Source: Aphelocoma coerulescens (lineage: Eukaryota; Chordata; Aves; Passeriformes; Corvidae). From it: 64,000 bases of DNA. Shown here piece after piece: positions 24,454 through 36,087 of this stretch. The DNA is taken from positions 55,271,109 to 55,335,108 of the forward strand of contig NW_027184085.1 in the NCBI RefSeq assembly GCF_041296385.1, read 5' to 3'. Both the position numbers and the translations under genes were made by a program. Positions within the stretch are counted from its first letter, which is position 1. Each line of letters begins with the position of its first letter. The notes below the pieces were generated by a model. That model was given only the letters and a program-made list of their open reading frames with translations, did no database searches and had not been told where the DNA came from.

Positions 24454-26064
24454 TGCATAAGCATGTTGACTTAATACTTTAGACTAATGACATGCTTAGA
24501 ACCTGGGCTGGACTGGCAGTAAACACCTAACTCAAAGCATGGAAATTGCTGTTAAGGGGCTTGAGTAACTCAGTGAAACCACAGTCACAGCTCTGGGAGT
24601 CGACAAAGGCAAGTTGTAAAGTGGTAGGAGAAGTACAGCTGCTCCTGGGTGAAATGGGTGTTACAATCTGAATGCTTTTCTTGGTTCTTGCTGTTCCAAT
24701 GTTCAAGTGCTTTTACTGATGATCATTCCCATGGTTTGTAACTACGGCCATATGGGAGTATTTCACCAGCTGAAAAGCTGTATTAGTGTAATGCCTTAGA
24801 CCCTCATTAAAAATTCATCACCTGTGTTTCCTGTTCTCCTACTGAAAAGAAGATAGAGATTAATTTTAAGTTTCTTTTCTTGGCTTCAAGGTACAGCCAA
24901 AGGTTTCTTTCAGGTCATAAACATTTAGTGATATTCAGAGATGTTTTTCTTGCACCACTGTCTGTCTTGAACACAGTCATCAACTCAAGAGCTGTAGGGA
25001 TTTCAGTCTGATATCACAGTGGGTACTGGCTACTTGACTTTTCAGTAAAAAGTTATCCATGAACTCCTAAACTTATTTTTTACTTGAAAAACAATTTACC
25101 CATAATGCTGTTTCTTCAAGAAAGCAATTTAGGATCTACAGTGCAGTTACCAGGGGTTTTGTCTTGTATCAGTTATCAATTCTCAGCTGGGAAAAGAAAA
25201 TACATCAGGATATGAAACCTGGAGACATGCAGGTGGAAGGTGGGGAGGGGAAGGTGATGGAGTGATGCTGATAGCAAGGCCTGTTCCTGCTTTTCTTGAT
25301 CAACCTCTGGGCAGCAGAGGTGCAAGTACACAAAAAGTGTTTGTTAAATGAATGTGAAAATATCCTGCCTGGTTGGCATCTTTCTTGGCACAGTGCTTCA
25401 AGGTAGCAGTGCCTCAGCAGGGAGAGCATCTGGGCTTCAAAACAGCTGAGCTTTCTGGCCTGTTCTCTCCACCCGTCCAGTGCTGGTAGGATTGAGCTGG
25501 GAGCCTCTGTAAGAGTCAGAACATTTCAGGCTCCTACTCTCTCCCACCTCTTGAGAATTTTCTGACTATGCACTTCTTGTACTTTTTATGTCCTTCAAAT
25601 AAATTTCAGAGGGAAGGGGCATTCTCTTTGCTTTTTCTTCTGTCTTTACTGCAGTGCAAAGGGAAGTCTGTGGAAAGCACCACTCAGATTAGGCGATAAA
25701 AAACCCTTTTTGGTGGAAAAATAGGGGAGTGCTAGATAGATGGTGAGATTGGCCAGAATCTGTTTTTTTGGGAACCTATAAGAACATGTGAACAAGAACC
25801 TGTAGATACAGAGTGACAGCCTTGGACCTAGGAAGTCAACTTGTCCCGGCCCTTGCTTTTTTTGATAAGGCACAGCAGGAAACAGCAGACAGGAAGATTG
25901 GGACTGTAGTTCCTTTTCACAAAGCACCAGCTAGAATCAGAATGGAAAAATGATAGGTACTTTTGGTATTAGTCATGGGCAATGAAACCATATGCTCGCA
26001 CTTTATCTCAGTGGTTAAACACACACAGACATCCACCGTTTTCCCTGTATTTCTGAATTTCATT
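24454..26064. other. Non-coding DNA
   Basis: No repeat or gene recognised. Minus-strand open frames at 25205-25429 and 25646-25927 are not flanked by convincing splice sites and have no recognisable product. Confidence 0.45.
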
Positions 26065-26150
26065 GAATCACAGAATTGTTTGAGTAGGAAGAAACCTTAA
26101 AGATCATTTAGTCCCAACCCCCTTGCCATGAGCAGACGCGTGCTAGAGAC
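26065..26150 (-). mobile_element. CR1 LINE 3' end fragment, inverted
   Basis: It starts GAATCACAGAATTGTTTGAG and continues AAACCTTAAAGATCATTTAG and TCCCAACCCCC, the reverse complement of a CR1 3' end. About 85 bases are recognisable, and the rest is lost or too diverged. Confidence 0.85.
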
Positions 26151-27088
26151 CAACATTCTCTCTAATGCAGATAAGGCACATGAAGGAACTGAAAACTTCC
26201 CATCCTGACCTACCCTGCAAATGAAATATATACTGATACAGAGAAGCACCTTCAAAAGAGAGTATCAAGGGTTACCTAACCCACAAAAAGTCTAGTGGTA
26301 AAAATATTCCTCCTCCAGGACAGGGTGGATGACAGAGCAATCAGATGAATCAATGTGAAGGAACATCTGGAGTAGGTGGTGTAACCAACAGCTACATCCT
26401 CTGATCTCATTTATTCTCTTATGTTGTGGCTGTTCTTTGAACGTTTGTTTTCAGTTTTCTGTTGGTTTTTTTTCTGAGAAAAACCACCAACATCTCAGAA
26501 AAAAATACAGATGCAGAACAGTTTTAAGTTTTCTGTGACCAGAAAGAAGAATTCTCATTCATCTGCTGCCCAAATATAGGCTTTTTTCATTTGTCTCTGC
26601 TTTCATGTTGCCTTATTGTCCTTTGGCTGTTTTTTTAATTGCCAGCTTTGGTACATTTCAATTTTGCAGGCATGCAGTGGACAAAAATACAGCAAAACCT
26701 TTGGCTTTGCTACATCACTGTATGTTTCCAAGTGCTGTTTTTAAACAGAGTTTACCAGCTGTTGCTTTTTTATTTTTTTTTAAGATACCATGATACCAAA
26801 TCCAACTAAAAACAAAAAGGAAGTAACAGAAAAAATATTTGAGAGTAGTCATGTACAAAAAAAATCCAGAGTAGCATGCAACAAACAGCAGGACGTGAAT
26901 AAGGTTACTCTTACAGTGGAATGCAATTGCCATTCTGGACTAGATTAATAATTTATCCAATATAGTCTTTTTTATTGTAGTAGCTACTATCAGTAGTTTA
27001 GGAAAAATTTCCAGAGATTACTGAATGGGTAATTACTGGAGTGACCATTTTTCTTAAAAAATAGGAGTTCAAATCTGTCTCTTTTTTC
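26151..27088. other. AT-rich non-coding DNA
   Basis: Nothing recognised except the T-rich lead into the T tract that follows. Confidence 0.5.
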
Positions 27089-27107
27089 TTTTTTTTTTTT
27101 TTTTTTT
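27089..27107 (+). repeat. 19-base T homopolymer
   Basis: An unbroken T run, preceded by six more Ts and one C. It could be a poly(A) trace of a minus-strand retrocopy, but no retrocopy sequence is recognisable beside it. Confidence 0.85.
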
Positions 27108-27227
27108 GGTACATTAACCCTATGGATGTTCTCATTTGCTATGTTGTAGAGCCTTTCTGAGTCTCACCAAGTGCAGGGGGTTCTGATTTTTTTCTTCATT
27201 TGTTTGATTGTTTGTTCTGTCTTGCAG

Positions 27228-27254
27228 CATCTTGTCCCAAATGTCTACCAAGTT
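27228..27254 (+). other. Micro-exon-like segment, 27 bases
   Basis: A long T-rich tract ending in TTCTGTCTTGCAG (acceptor consensus) precedes a 27-base segment that ends at a GTAAGA donor (27255-27260). The length is a multiple of three, and the frame that starts with CAT is open for nine codons, reading HLVPNVYQV. Both splice motifs are strong. Micro-exons of this size exist in vertebrate neuronal genes, but no host gene is visible here, so the call rests on motifs alone. Confidence 0.2.
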
Positions 27255-27799
27255 GTAAGAAATAATTTTTTTTTCTCCTTTGCAATATACATGACTTTGT
27301 CTTGTCCTACTCATTCGCTACTTTTACATGCTTTCTTGCTCCTTTCTTTATTTAAATAGTCCAAATTTACTCCAATTATTCTCACTATGTCTGTCTCTCA
27401 ATATGTCTTTGCCCTCAGTTAGATGAAGGTAGTTATGTCTCCTTTGACCTGTGACTTAACTGTGTTTTCCTCTCTTCTTTGTATCTCCTCATAGAGGTGT
27501 TACTAGATTTGGACAGCCACATTAAATTGCTTCTTATCTGACCTTATGGGACTATATTTTCAGAATTTTACCTTTTTTTTAGGCAAATGAGAGGTTTTCT
27601 CCCTGACTCAATTTCTTTTCATTGCTGGACAGAGATGTTCTCATTCACCAATAAACCTTCACTGTTTTTCCTCATAGGTAAATATAGAACACAGAAATAT
27701 ATTGAGAACCTGTTATCTTCATCTAAAATGAATTTATTTCTGCGTTGTCATAATCTGCTTTCCTGGATTTATCACAGGGTCAGGTTTTGAGCTAGGTTG
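27255..27799. other. AT-rich, pyrimidine-rich non-coding DNA
   Basis: Nothing recognised. Pyrimidine richness produces short open frames rich in Phe, Leu and Ser. Confidence 0.5.
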
Positions 27800-28082
27800 C
27801 TGCTGGCTTACTGTTTCCAGGAGGTTCCTTACCAACCCTCCTGGTATTTAACACAGTGACAACTGTGGTGTTCTCCTTGTCCTTGCTTGGATGCTGCAGA
27901 TGGTAAAGCCAGGGGAAAACAGAGCAGCAGCCACCCCGTGGAGGGGCAGGGAGGACAGGTGGTGTGGGGATCCACAGACAAGTCAAAGCTGGCAAGCAGC
28001 AGAGCAGCACAGGATCAGGGGTGATGACCTTTTTGCAGCACATATCGGGAAGGCATGGGATTTTTCCACTGTAACTTCCTGA
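27800..28082. other. GC-richer unclassified block
   Basis: A block of about 280 bases, GC-richer than its flanks, with short open frames on both strands (27792-28043 minus, 27891-28082 plus). The plus strand shows a pyrimidine tract ending TGGATGCTGCAG near 27900 that resembles an acceptor. No product or repeat family was recognised. Confidence 0.2.
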
Positions 28083-29738
28083 GTGGAAGGTTGAAAAACA
28101 TGGTTTGTCAGTCTGATATCTTCTGTTTAGTGTCCTATATGTGTGTGTAGTTAAACATAAATGATGATGAGCTTATTTCCTCTTTTTCAGGGTTTAATAT
28201 ACTTTCTAAGATTTAATGGCTATGATAACTCAGATGCACAAAAAATTCCATTGTTTAATCATATAAATATATTATCTATCAACAGTAAAATACCAACCAC
28301 CAACAAAAAAACCCAAACTGCAATCCTCTAGCATTTTTTTTTCTTCTCATTAAAGGGAAAAGAAGGCCACTACCTGTGGAAGTTCTATTCTTTTCTGTCA
28401 TTGATTAGGTAACTAATTCTTAGTTGCATGAAAACCGTGACATGGTGTTTGTGTTTTATGAAAGATGAACTAGAAAATTACTGGCTGATCAACCTAACTC
28501 TGATCCTTGGAAAAATCTGATAATAAAGATAATGCAATTTTTTAAAACCTGGGGTGTAAATCTTATAATAAATAAATTCAATCAGCCAATTAAAAAAGTT
28601 AACAATGGAATGAAACCAGCAGGATTATTTTTAAGATCTGATAGTCAGTTTAATATTATTTTCTTCTTTGTCAAAGCAGCTGGCCAACTGAGGAAGAAGA
28701 TGAAGCAAGATGTGACTTCTGTTGCCTTCATACCAAGTCTTGGAGTACTCTGCAAGACATTCTTTACAGTTACCTAAAACATAATGAGTTAGAAATCAGT
28801 TATTCTCTGAGTGATTGTCATGCATTGGTTTCAAACTCAAATGTCTTGAGGTGCTTTTTGTGATCTCTCCTAGACATTGTGTAAAGAGATACTGCCATTG
28901 GTGATTTCAGTCACTGATTGGAAAATGTTTAAAAGGCAGTCAAGCATTCAAAAAAATAATATGGTAACAGCCTTAAAAAGACAAACACTCTTTTGTGGTA
29001 CTTCACTGGTGGGATTATAAAGAAGTAGGGGAAATACGAGTGGTGATTTTTTGGGGAGCTCCCCACTCAGCTGGAGGATGTGCTCCTTTTTGAAGAAAGA
29101 ACAGTGCAGAGAGTCTCAAGGAGTGCAATGGGGAGAAGGTATTTGGGCAATGCTGCTTCAAGAACAAAATGTGTCTTGTGTGGGAACACTGATGGTTTCT
29201 TAAGTCCTGCGCAGAGAAGGACGGGAAGAGATCAACACATTCTGCAGGAAATTAATTATATTTTATAGCAGTAGACACTTTCTAACTGTAGGTGGTTTTG
29301 ACTTTCTGTACATGGGCAGAGTACATTAGACAAACTGCTCTCTGATGCTGTCTGATAGCCTGAGTTTTGCATGAAAACCAAATAATTCTTGAAGTTGTCT
29401 GTTCCTTTCTCTGCCCATTTCTCAGTCCCTTTATTAAATTCCCTTTAGTACAGTATTTATTCCTATTAGACTACCACTTCTTTCCATTTCTTTTCAGTTC
29501 TTCTACTTTGCCTTCTATGCATCACTCAGCATATAAAAAGAATAAGCAGAACGGTACTTAATAATTATTTCAAAATTAAGCTATTTTGCCTGGAAAGAAT
29601 TGTGAACAGAGAAGCATTTACAAGAAATGTGGCACATTATTTGGCAACATAATTTAAAGGGAATATCACATGTATTACATTGTCTTTAAAATAATTTGGG
29701 ATTCTTTAGGTGCTGGTTCACCATATTTCTTATGTGGG
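28083..29738. other. AT-rich non-coding DNA
   Basis: No element recognised. A pyrimidine-rich tract followed by AAGCAG (28675-28680) leads into a plus-strand frame of roughly 60 codons without an ATG. No matching donor was found. Confidence 0.4.
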
Positions 29739-30020
29739 TGTCCTGGTTTCAGCTGGGATAGAGTTAATTCTCTTCCTAGTAGCTGGCATAAGCACAGTGT
29801 TTGGGATTTAGTATGAGAATAACGTTGCTAGCACAGTGATGTTTTAGTGGTTGCTGAGCAGTGCTTACAGTAAATCAGGGAGTTTTCAGCTCCTCCTGCT
29901 CTGCCAGCAGGGAGCCTAGATGTGCACAAGAAGCTCTGAAAGGAAAAAGGAACACCGCTGGCACAACTGACCCCAGCTGGCCAAAGAGATATTCCATACC
30001 ATGTGACATAATGCTGGATA
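29739..30020 (+). mobile_element. ERV LTR fragment (U3 part), same family as 287-663
   Basis: It begins TGTCCTGGTTTCAGCTGGGA and continues with TAGAGTTAATTCTCTTCC, AGTATGAGAATAACGTTG and AAAGAGATATTCCATACC. This is the reverse-complement counterpart of the minus-strand LTR at 287-663. It runs through U3 to about the TATA region and then loses similarity, so the 3' part is missing. No internal retroviral genes follow. A C-rich stretch at 30030-30053 lies just past the recognisable end. Confidence 0.8.
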
Positions 30021-31789
30021 GTTTTACTTCCCGCCCCCCAGTTCTCCCCCTGTGAACAAAAATTTGTGTGATGCTTATCTCCCTGCCTAGTTAAACCACA
30101 GTTCTGACTAATGTTTTTATATCATAATCCCTTCAGTCCTCTCAGAACTAGAGGTCCTGGACTAAAATACCAAGCTGCTCTTTGTTAATATTTGTACCTG
30201 AAGAAGTCTATGTTCCTGAAGTCTTTTCCAAAGTGTCTTTGCAAAGTAACACATAATGCTTTAAACTACACTGTAAGACACAGACCACATTATTCGTTCC
30301 TAATTTGCACGTGCAGATTCCATGGCCACCTGTGATGTTCATCTCCCTTCAAATTATGTTCAGCATAACAGTGGCAGGCCATCATCCCACTTGATGACAA
30401 AGACGTGTGTTGAGACACGAAACTGAGCATGTTCTGAATGTCCAGTACCCTTTCAAAAGACAGTAACAGCAGACAATTAAGGAAAAAACAAAGCTACATG
30501 AGAAGTTAGAAGGGACCGATCTCACAACATTAGTAATTGTTTTCTCATGTTTTCTGGGAAAACAGTATCTACAGAGATGAAACAAAATTTGTTTTTCTAA
30601 AAAATCACAGAAAATTTTCTGGAGTCATGGAGAAATATGTTTGTGAACTACTGTGGGAAGTAAAACCTATGATCATTAAAAGTAGGAAAAAAGAAGCCTG
30701 TGTGACTTATTGAAATAGAGTCTTTAAGCACTGTTCTGTTAACAGGTTTTTTTCATCATGAAGTTGTCTGTTGTCTCACCTGAAAAGTAATGGCATTCCA
30801 CCTTGCTCAATACTGACAGGATTTAACTTCATGTCAAGCATGTTTAAGTGAAGAGAGCAATTACAAAACTCAGTGAAATCCAGAATAATGTTTACCTGTT
30901 GAGCTAGACAAGAACTAACCGAATTTTTTAAGACAAAAAAGGTAATTTATTTCACTTGTCCATCTTGATTACTTTTTAGCTATAGCTGATTAAGGGAAGA
31001 TTGTCTTTCTGCTTGATTAGCTGAATTTGGGAGGAATGGCAGACTGGCTTCTGGACCTCAAGCCAACATTTAACTTTAAATAACTACTCACTGCCAGGCT
31101 CTGCGTAGCTCACGCTACCTGCCCACTAAATAAATTTCTATTCATTAAGAAGCCCCACTAAAATCAGTGAGGTAACATAAAAAGGTTGACAGAGAAGGGC
31201 AAAAACTGCATTTTACTAAATAGTATTGATATTCAGTGTCACAAAGCCTTTCTGATTGACCTTTCTTCAGTGAAAGGGGCAGAAATGCAGAATTACCAAA
31301 AGAGTTAAAGTTTTATTCCAAACAAAAAGGAAAACTCTTGTAGCTAAATGATCTGTTCTTTTGTAAACCTGAGAGAATTAAAAAATGTGTATGCTTTTGA
31401 CATGTAAAATAATCCGCAAATACAGAAAAAGGGAGCATAAAAAATTTATTCCTTAAGGGCTTGTTTGTTGTAGCTGGGTTAAAAGACAAATACACATCAT
31501 CTCTTGGGGACATTAAGACAACTAGCTGTGCATTATTTTTTTTATCCAGGTGCATAGAAGAAAGAAAAGGAATCAAAAGGAAAATGGCACTTCAGGCTGT
31601 CAGTCATGCAAATGTTTCTATAGCCAGTCTCCTCCTCTTCAATAAGCTGTTTTCCTGACAGATATCCCTTCTGTAAGCACAAAAGTTCCTCTCTGTTTTT
31701 TTCCAAGTTCCTCTTAGAAGCAAGAGTTGACTAACTCTAGAAATTGTTGTTTTATGTCTTGGAGGATTGTATTAATACTTCCTTTTATG
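30021..31789. other. AT-rich non-coding DNA
   Basis: No gene or repeat recognised beyond possible degraded LTR sequence in the first 40 bases. Confidence 0.5.
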
Positions 31790-32142
31790 CTTTCAGCCTT
31801 GTGCACAAATGATTATTGTCCTCTTCATCGGCTGTTTTACCCACTTCAAAGGTGTGCAACTCGAAGTGACAGGATAGTGACTCAGCTGGAAGTGGAGACT
31901 GAACGAGTGAGCGTGAGTGAGTGAAATAAACTCATAGGTCTTGTGCCTCTCACACCGCCTCCCACTCTTTCAGTGACACAACCCAGCCAAGAAGACCGTG
32001 AGTGGTACAGGAGGTCACAGTCTGCCGTCAGTCACCACATCCCAGGAGCAAGGAGGACCTTTTGAGGCCAGCCTTGCTGATCCAGAGAAGGTATTAAAAA
32101 AAGAACTTTGTGAGCTGATAAAGCATCACACAACAGGTAAGC
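31790..32142 (+). other. CpG-richer block with exon-like or LTR-like signals
   Basis: About seven CpGs fall within some 200 bases, in a region that otherwise has almost none. A TGCTTTCAG acceptor-like site (31789-31797) is followed by an open frame to TGA at 31922-31924, an AATAAA at 31925-31930 and a long pyrimidine tract ending CTCTTTCAG at 31965-31973. A strong donor CAACAG/GTAAGC lies at 32136/32137. The 163 bases between the last acceptor and that donor have a stop in every frame, so they are not one coding exon. The AATAAA followed by a C/T-rich tail would also fit R/U5 of an LTR. I cannot tell which. Confidence 0.3.
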
Positions 32143-34870
32143 TGAGAAATTACTTTGTGCTCAGGGAAACAGTGTTTGCCAGTTAGATGCGCTCAACAGC
32201 TGGAATAATTTTTTGAGGCAAAAGCTTCGAAGAAGAGAGAACCAGATTATATAATACTAATTAATCTCTTTCTTTACCCATTTTTAAATATTGACCAATT
32301 GATTTTTCTTTAAGCTTCTCTATATCCTCAGATAGCTGATGTTCATTTCATTTGAGCATGCTTTCATTGAGGACATGTCTTTCCTTTTCCATTTATGTGC
32401 TTCTACTCCACATTGAGGCAAGCAGGGCTAGCTGGATTGTGGGGTGCTTTTCAGTGCAAATAAAAACACTGCTCTATAGCTTTACTGGATCACCAGCATC
32501 TCTCAAACCTTAGATATGGCTTAACTTTCAAGTCATACCAGAGGGCATTTATATTATAGCTGTATTTGGGGATAGAGTCACATCTGAATTCACAGTATAA
32601 CTTGATAAAACACAAGTGGCAGATGGAAAACCTTGCCCTTTATTTTGTGTTCCCCCATGCAATTTATATTTTACTCAAAAGAGCAAAGACAAAAACTTCG
32701 AAAGTTTTTTCCCCACACTCTCCTTTTCACCTGTGAAGAGAAAGGTGAAACATCACCTTGTAGGAACTTCTATGAGTGTAATAGAAAGGAGCAGTATTAA
32801 TTTTTATTTTTTTTGCTAGAGATTTTTGGGCAACTGATATTGTTTGGTTTAAATTCAAAATCAGATAACATTATCATAATAGGATTCAGTTCAACACGGT
32901 TCAGTGTTGATGCCTTACACTTTTACTGTAAAAACTTTACCACTATTTAGTTCAGAACTTTTTCAATGCATTAGCATATACTCCAACATTATTTTCTTAT
33001 CTAAGTCTTGGCTATGCACTCTCTTTTGTAAACTCAGCACAAGCTCATCATGACCAAATTTCTTTTGATTTTGTTGCCATGTTTCTATGACCTCTTCTAA
33101 TTCATAGCTCTTATATAGAGGTACAAAATCAAAGATTTTCTGTAGCCTGAGGATTCAAACAAGATCAAAGCTTTAAGATTACATTTGTGGTTGCTAATCT
33201 GCTGAGAATGCATCTTAAAATATTTAAATTGTAAGAGAGATTACATTTCCTGGTTGCATATCCCACTATATGCCCACAAAAATACTCTAGTGTCTTTCAA
33301 GTCTCTGTTGGTGTAGTACAATGCGAGAGAGACCACAGCATCTACTGTTGGTAACAGCCTTGCACTGCAGGTGATTGTTGTATAAGTACCTCTGTAAAAA
33401 TTTAAGTGGCCATTTCTATCTGAGGAAAGGAAAATATGCAGAACTTCAATTTTCCTCTCAAGTATTACTTCCATTGCAACACATATTGGTTTTGTAAGCA
33501 GCCTGGAAAACCTTGAAATACAGCCAAAGTTGATCACTTTGGCTTTGTCTCATAAGTGCGTCATTTTAGTCCAAATTTTTTTTGTATTATTGTCTGCCGT
33601 GGGATAAGTTGCTACCACTTGTGCACCTTGCAAAATGTTCAAGCATTTGTGCTCCAAAAATAGGGCATAACATGATAAAACAAACAGATCTCGAAATTAT
33701 GTGACGTTCATAATAAGTCCCTGACAACTTTCTCATCAGAGTAACTGGCTTTGTCTCTGTTCACACAGAACTGTGGAAAACAATTAGACAATTGATGTGG
33801 CCATTGACCATTTGCAGCAGAGTGCCACAGTAGATTCATGCTTGTTTTGTCCTTGTGTGTCACTTTTACAGATCAAAAAAGTCAAAAAATTACCTTAGAC
33901 TGGAACACCCATCTATGCCATTGTGATATTTACAAGCTCTTTTGGAAGCCCTGTGTGTATCCATATATACAGATTGTGATAGAGTATTTTGTGGAGGGTG
34001 TTGACAGTGTATTGAATTAGAATAGACACACTGAGCATGGCTAATGGGTAGAGAGGAGAAAAAAAAAAAAAAGCTGTGTTTTGTCCCAGTATGAATGCCA
34101 CATTTTTCCAAAATAAATTGGAATATTTCCAAAATCCTGTATAAATATGAGGGGTTTTTCCACAGTAAAAGTTGCTGTAGGTATGTTGGTGAAATTCTAT
34201 TATAGTTACTCTAAATATACTTATATATCTCTCTATAAATTTATTTGTAAACATACAAATATCTTTTGTGGTTGATTTTCCATCTCTTCTGATTCAGACT
34301 GAATTTGCTTTTCAGCTGTATGTCATAAAAACTAAAAATTCCTGTATCTTAAGTGAGAGAATGGCAATGGTTTAGAAGGCATGTGAAAGTTGTCGTAGGA
34401 AAAACCCGAATTTTTCCCTACTCTGCTGTGTAAGGTCCGCTTTCTAAAACAGCTGGGTGTTTACAGCAAACTGCAGACAACAAATCCGAGTGTAAAAATA
34501 GTGTAATGTTACACTGACATGCGTTGATGCTCTGCAGATGCTATTTTCATGAAACGTTACCGACGTGGCTGGTGCCAAAGCACTTACTGAAATAACTGCA
34601 AGGTCTCTTAAGCCCCAGCTATACCGTGCCAGTGCAACATTTCCTTTGAAGTCAGGCATTAGTCACAGCCTCAGTGCTCCTGTTGGCTACTCTGTGTACC
34701 TTGTTGGTGTTTCCTGTGGAACCCTGCATGAACTGAGTGGTTCTCCTGGAGGTATGAGGGAGGTCAGAGACCTGGCTGACAGTAACATACACTGGGCTGG
34801 GAGGCCAGAGAGACAGTTTTTGTTCCTGGCTTTGCTTCTGTGAGCTGTTGTGTGACCTTCAGTGAGTCAC
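32143..34870. other. AT-rich non-coding DNA
   Basis: No element or gene recognised. A 14-base A run is at 34059-34072. Confidence 0.5.
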
Positions 34871-35515
34871 TGTGGTGGGTTAGCCTTGGTGTGCAGCCAC
34901 ACTCCCACGCAGCCACTCTCTCACTGCCCCACCGCGGCAGTGGGAGAACAGAGGATGAGAAAGGTCAGGGATCAAGGTCAGGACAGAGATCACTTACCAA
35001 ATACTGTCTCAACTTTTTTCAAATTTTTTACTGTTTTCAACTTCCAGGAAATTAATTTAATTCATTTCCAACTAAAATTAGGGTAAGATGGTGAGATACA
35101 AAGACAAAAATGAAAACAATGTATTTCCCCAACTACTTTACCAGTCTCAGCTTCACTACTCTACCTCTTTTCTGCACAAGACAGTGCAGGGCAATGGAGA
35201 ATTAGGGTTGTGCTCTGTCTGTAACAGAGCCACTGCTTCCTTGTCACACCATTCCCCTGCTCCAGCATGGGTTCTTCACACAGAACACAGTCCTTCATAA
35301 ACTGCTACAGCATGGGCTCATCTCCATGGCATAAAGAGTGTACACCTGTACACATGGGACACCTCCTCCTGCCCCTTCATCTCAGACCTCAGTGTCCGTG
35401 ATCCTCTTTTACATCTCTTCCTTTCATTTTTCTCTCCCCTCCCTCTTGTGGTGTTTTTACCCTTTCTTAAATACTGTAAATACACATATTGGACACCTGT
35501 ACCTGACACAGTCTT
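34871..35515 (-). mobile_element. ERV LTR, degraded, a different family from 287-663
   Basis: It begins TGTGGTGGGTTAGCC. It continues with TCACTTACCAAATACTGTC, then AAATTAATTTAATTCATTTC (which on the minus strand lies where an AATAAA-type signal is expected), and then a diverged tandem of CTGCTCCAGCATGGG and CTGCTACAGCATGGG units. It ends near TTTTTACCCTTTCTTAAATA. This order of blocks is that of an LTR family I know from birds. The copy is old, with lost CpGs and internal deletions, and its 3' limit is approximate. No internal retroviral sequence is seen. Open frames inside it are chance. Confidence 0.7.
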
Positions 35516-35656
35516 GCATCTTCTTTTGCTTTCCTTCATTCTTCCTCACCCAGTTATGATTCCACTCTTTTTAAAAATGTTTGGAAAGTACAGAGAACTC
35601 TGCACAAGTGTTATTTGATTTCATGACTATTGCAATTGAAGTCGATGGGCATTATT

Positions 35657-36087
35657 TTCCCTTCCCTTCCCTTCCCTTCCCTTCCCTTCCCTTCCCTTCC
35701 CTTCCCTTCCCTTCCCTTCCCTTCCCTTCCCTTCCCTTCCCTTCCCTTCCCTTCCCTTCCCTTCCCTTCCCTTCCCTTCCCTTCCCTTCCCTTCCCTTCC
35801 CTTCCCTTCCCTTCCCTTCCCTTCCCTTCCCTTCCCTTCCCTTCCCTTCCCTTCCCTTCCCTTCCCTTCCCTTCCCTTCCCTTCCCTTCCCTTCCCTTCC
35901 CTTCCCTTCCCTTCCCTTCCCTTCCCTTCCCTTCCCTTCCCTTCCCTTCCCTTCCCTTCCCTTCCCTTCCCTTCCCTTCCCTTCCCTTCCCTTCCCTTCC
36001 CTTCCCTTCCCTTCCCTTCCCTTCCCTTCCCTTCCCTTCCCTTCCCTTCCCTTCCCTTCCCTTCCCTTCCCTTCCCTTCCCTTCCCT
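35657..36087 (+). repeat. (CCCTT)n pentanucleotide array, 431 bases, about 86 units
   Basis: An uninterrupted TTCCC repeat with no variant unit that I can see. On the minus strand it reads AAGGG. Because five is not a multiple of three, every frame is open and translates to repeats of FPSLP, so the long open frames at 35581-36198 and 35630-36091 are artefacts. The strict purine/pyrimidine asymmetry permits triplex (H-DNA) structure, and the G-rich strand can form G-quadruplexes. It lies about 140 bases beyond the end of the LTR at 34871-35515. Confidence 0.98.

Noticed and set aside
27089..27107. T run as the poly(A) of an inverted processed pseudogene
   Set aside because: No gene-like sequence follows on the appropriate side and no flanking target duplication was seen.
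31974..32136. Single coding exon between a good acceptor and a good donor
   Set aside because: All three frames contain a stop inside the segment, so it cannot be one internal coding exon as delimited.
34840..35300. Overlapping 70-75-codon plus frames
   Set aside because: They sit in the degraded LTR and are antisense to its likely direction.
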